DNA from: Mytilus trossulus
Taxonomy: Eukaryota; Mollusca; Bivalvia; Mytilida; Mytilidae
NCBI RefSeq assembly: GCF_036588685.1
Contig: NC_086377.1
Coordinates: 72,360,283-72,424,282 of the forward strand
DNA: 64,000 bases
Reading direction: 5' to 3'
The notes beneath the pieces were generated by a model. It saw nothing but the letters and a program-made list of their open reading frames with translations. It did no database searches and had not been told where the DNA came from. Both the position numbers and the translations under genes were made by a program. Below are positions 63,988 through 64,000 of this stretch, in pieces; the stretch's first letter is position 1; each line of letters opens with the position of its first letter.

Positions 63988-64000
63988 TTTTTTAAATGAC

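Overview
The window is eukaryotic, AT-rich and intron-bearing. It matches a bivalve mollusc, most likely a Mytilus-type mussel. This rests on several short dispersed repeats I recognise from mussel sequence: the 'cattccccatttccattctcaa' repeat, the 'cgaaatgcgcatctggtgc' repeat, the 'gactcatcagtgac/gacgaaacacgcgtctgg' repeat and a SINE ending in (AATC)n. I see no rRNA, tRNA or CRISPR, and no clearly intact ordinary host gene. Almost everything readable is mobile DNA, often nested.

Region 1 (1-7337) holds broken exons of mollusc multi-copy genes (a DDE-like exon and two DUF4806-type exons), a 51-bp minisatellite that is open in both directions, and a decayed CR1-like LINE with an SGNH esterase domain, an endonuclease and part of a reverse transcriptase.

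Region 2 (7338-22391) is bounded by TTAA-flanked inverted ends and carries an eight-exon THAP transposase of Kolobok type on the plus strand. A P2RX7-like zinc-binding exon lies convergent to it on the minus strand. I interpret this as one ~15-kb two-gene Kolobok element, but two elements of one family is also possible.

Region 3 (22392-28600) is repeat-rich: a 224-bp direct-repeat pair, mussel dispersed repeats, a SINE fragment, a gypsy-like gag remnant, and the start of a probable DIRS-type element.

Region 4 (28807-57826) is the main discovery: a ~29.0-kb transposon with inverted ends that I read as identical for about 185 bp. It is flanked on both sides by the same 6-bp duplication, ATTACC. 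Removing it joins the two halves of a LINE ORF1 in frame. One gene reads inward from each end: an rve-type (IS3-like) integrase from the left (29293-37600, plus) and a HECT-type E3 ubiquitin ligase gene from the right (57346-43849, minus). Their start codons lie 486 and 480 bp from their ends. The element is also host to at least seven smaller relatives with the same ends, a hAT MITE, a foldback MITE with a 9-bp target duplication, and tandem arrays. The integrase has one apparent homopolymer frameshift and the HECT gene one in-frame stop.

Region 5 (57833-64000) is the rest of the interrupted LINE (RRM-like ORF1, then endonuclease/RT with several stops). It is inserted in a DIRS-like gag gene that is also split by a SINE with a 13-bp target duplication and followed by an inverted SINE copy.

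Coordinates of splice sites come from reading consensus GT/AG and matching codon phase by eye. Family names come from memory of motifs, not from a search.
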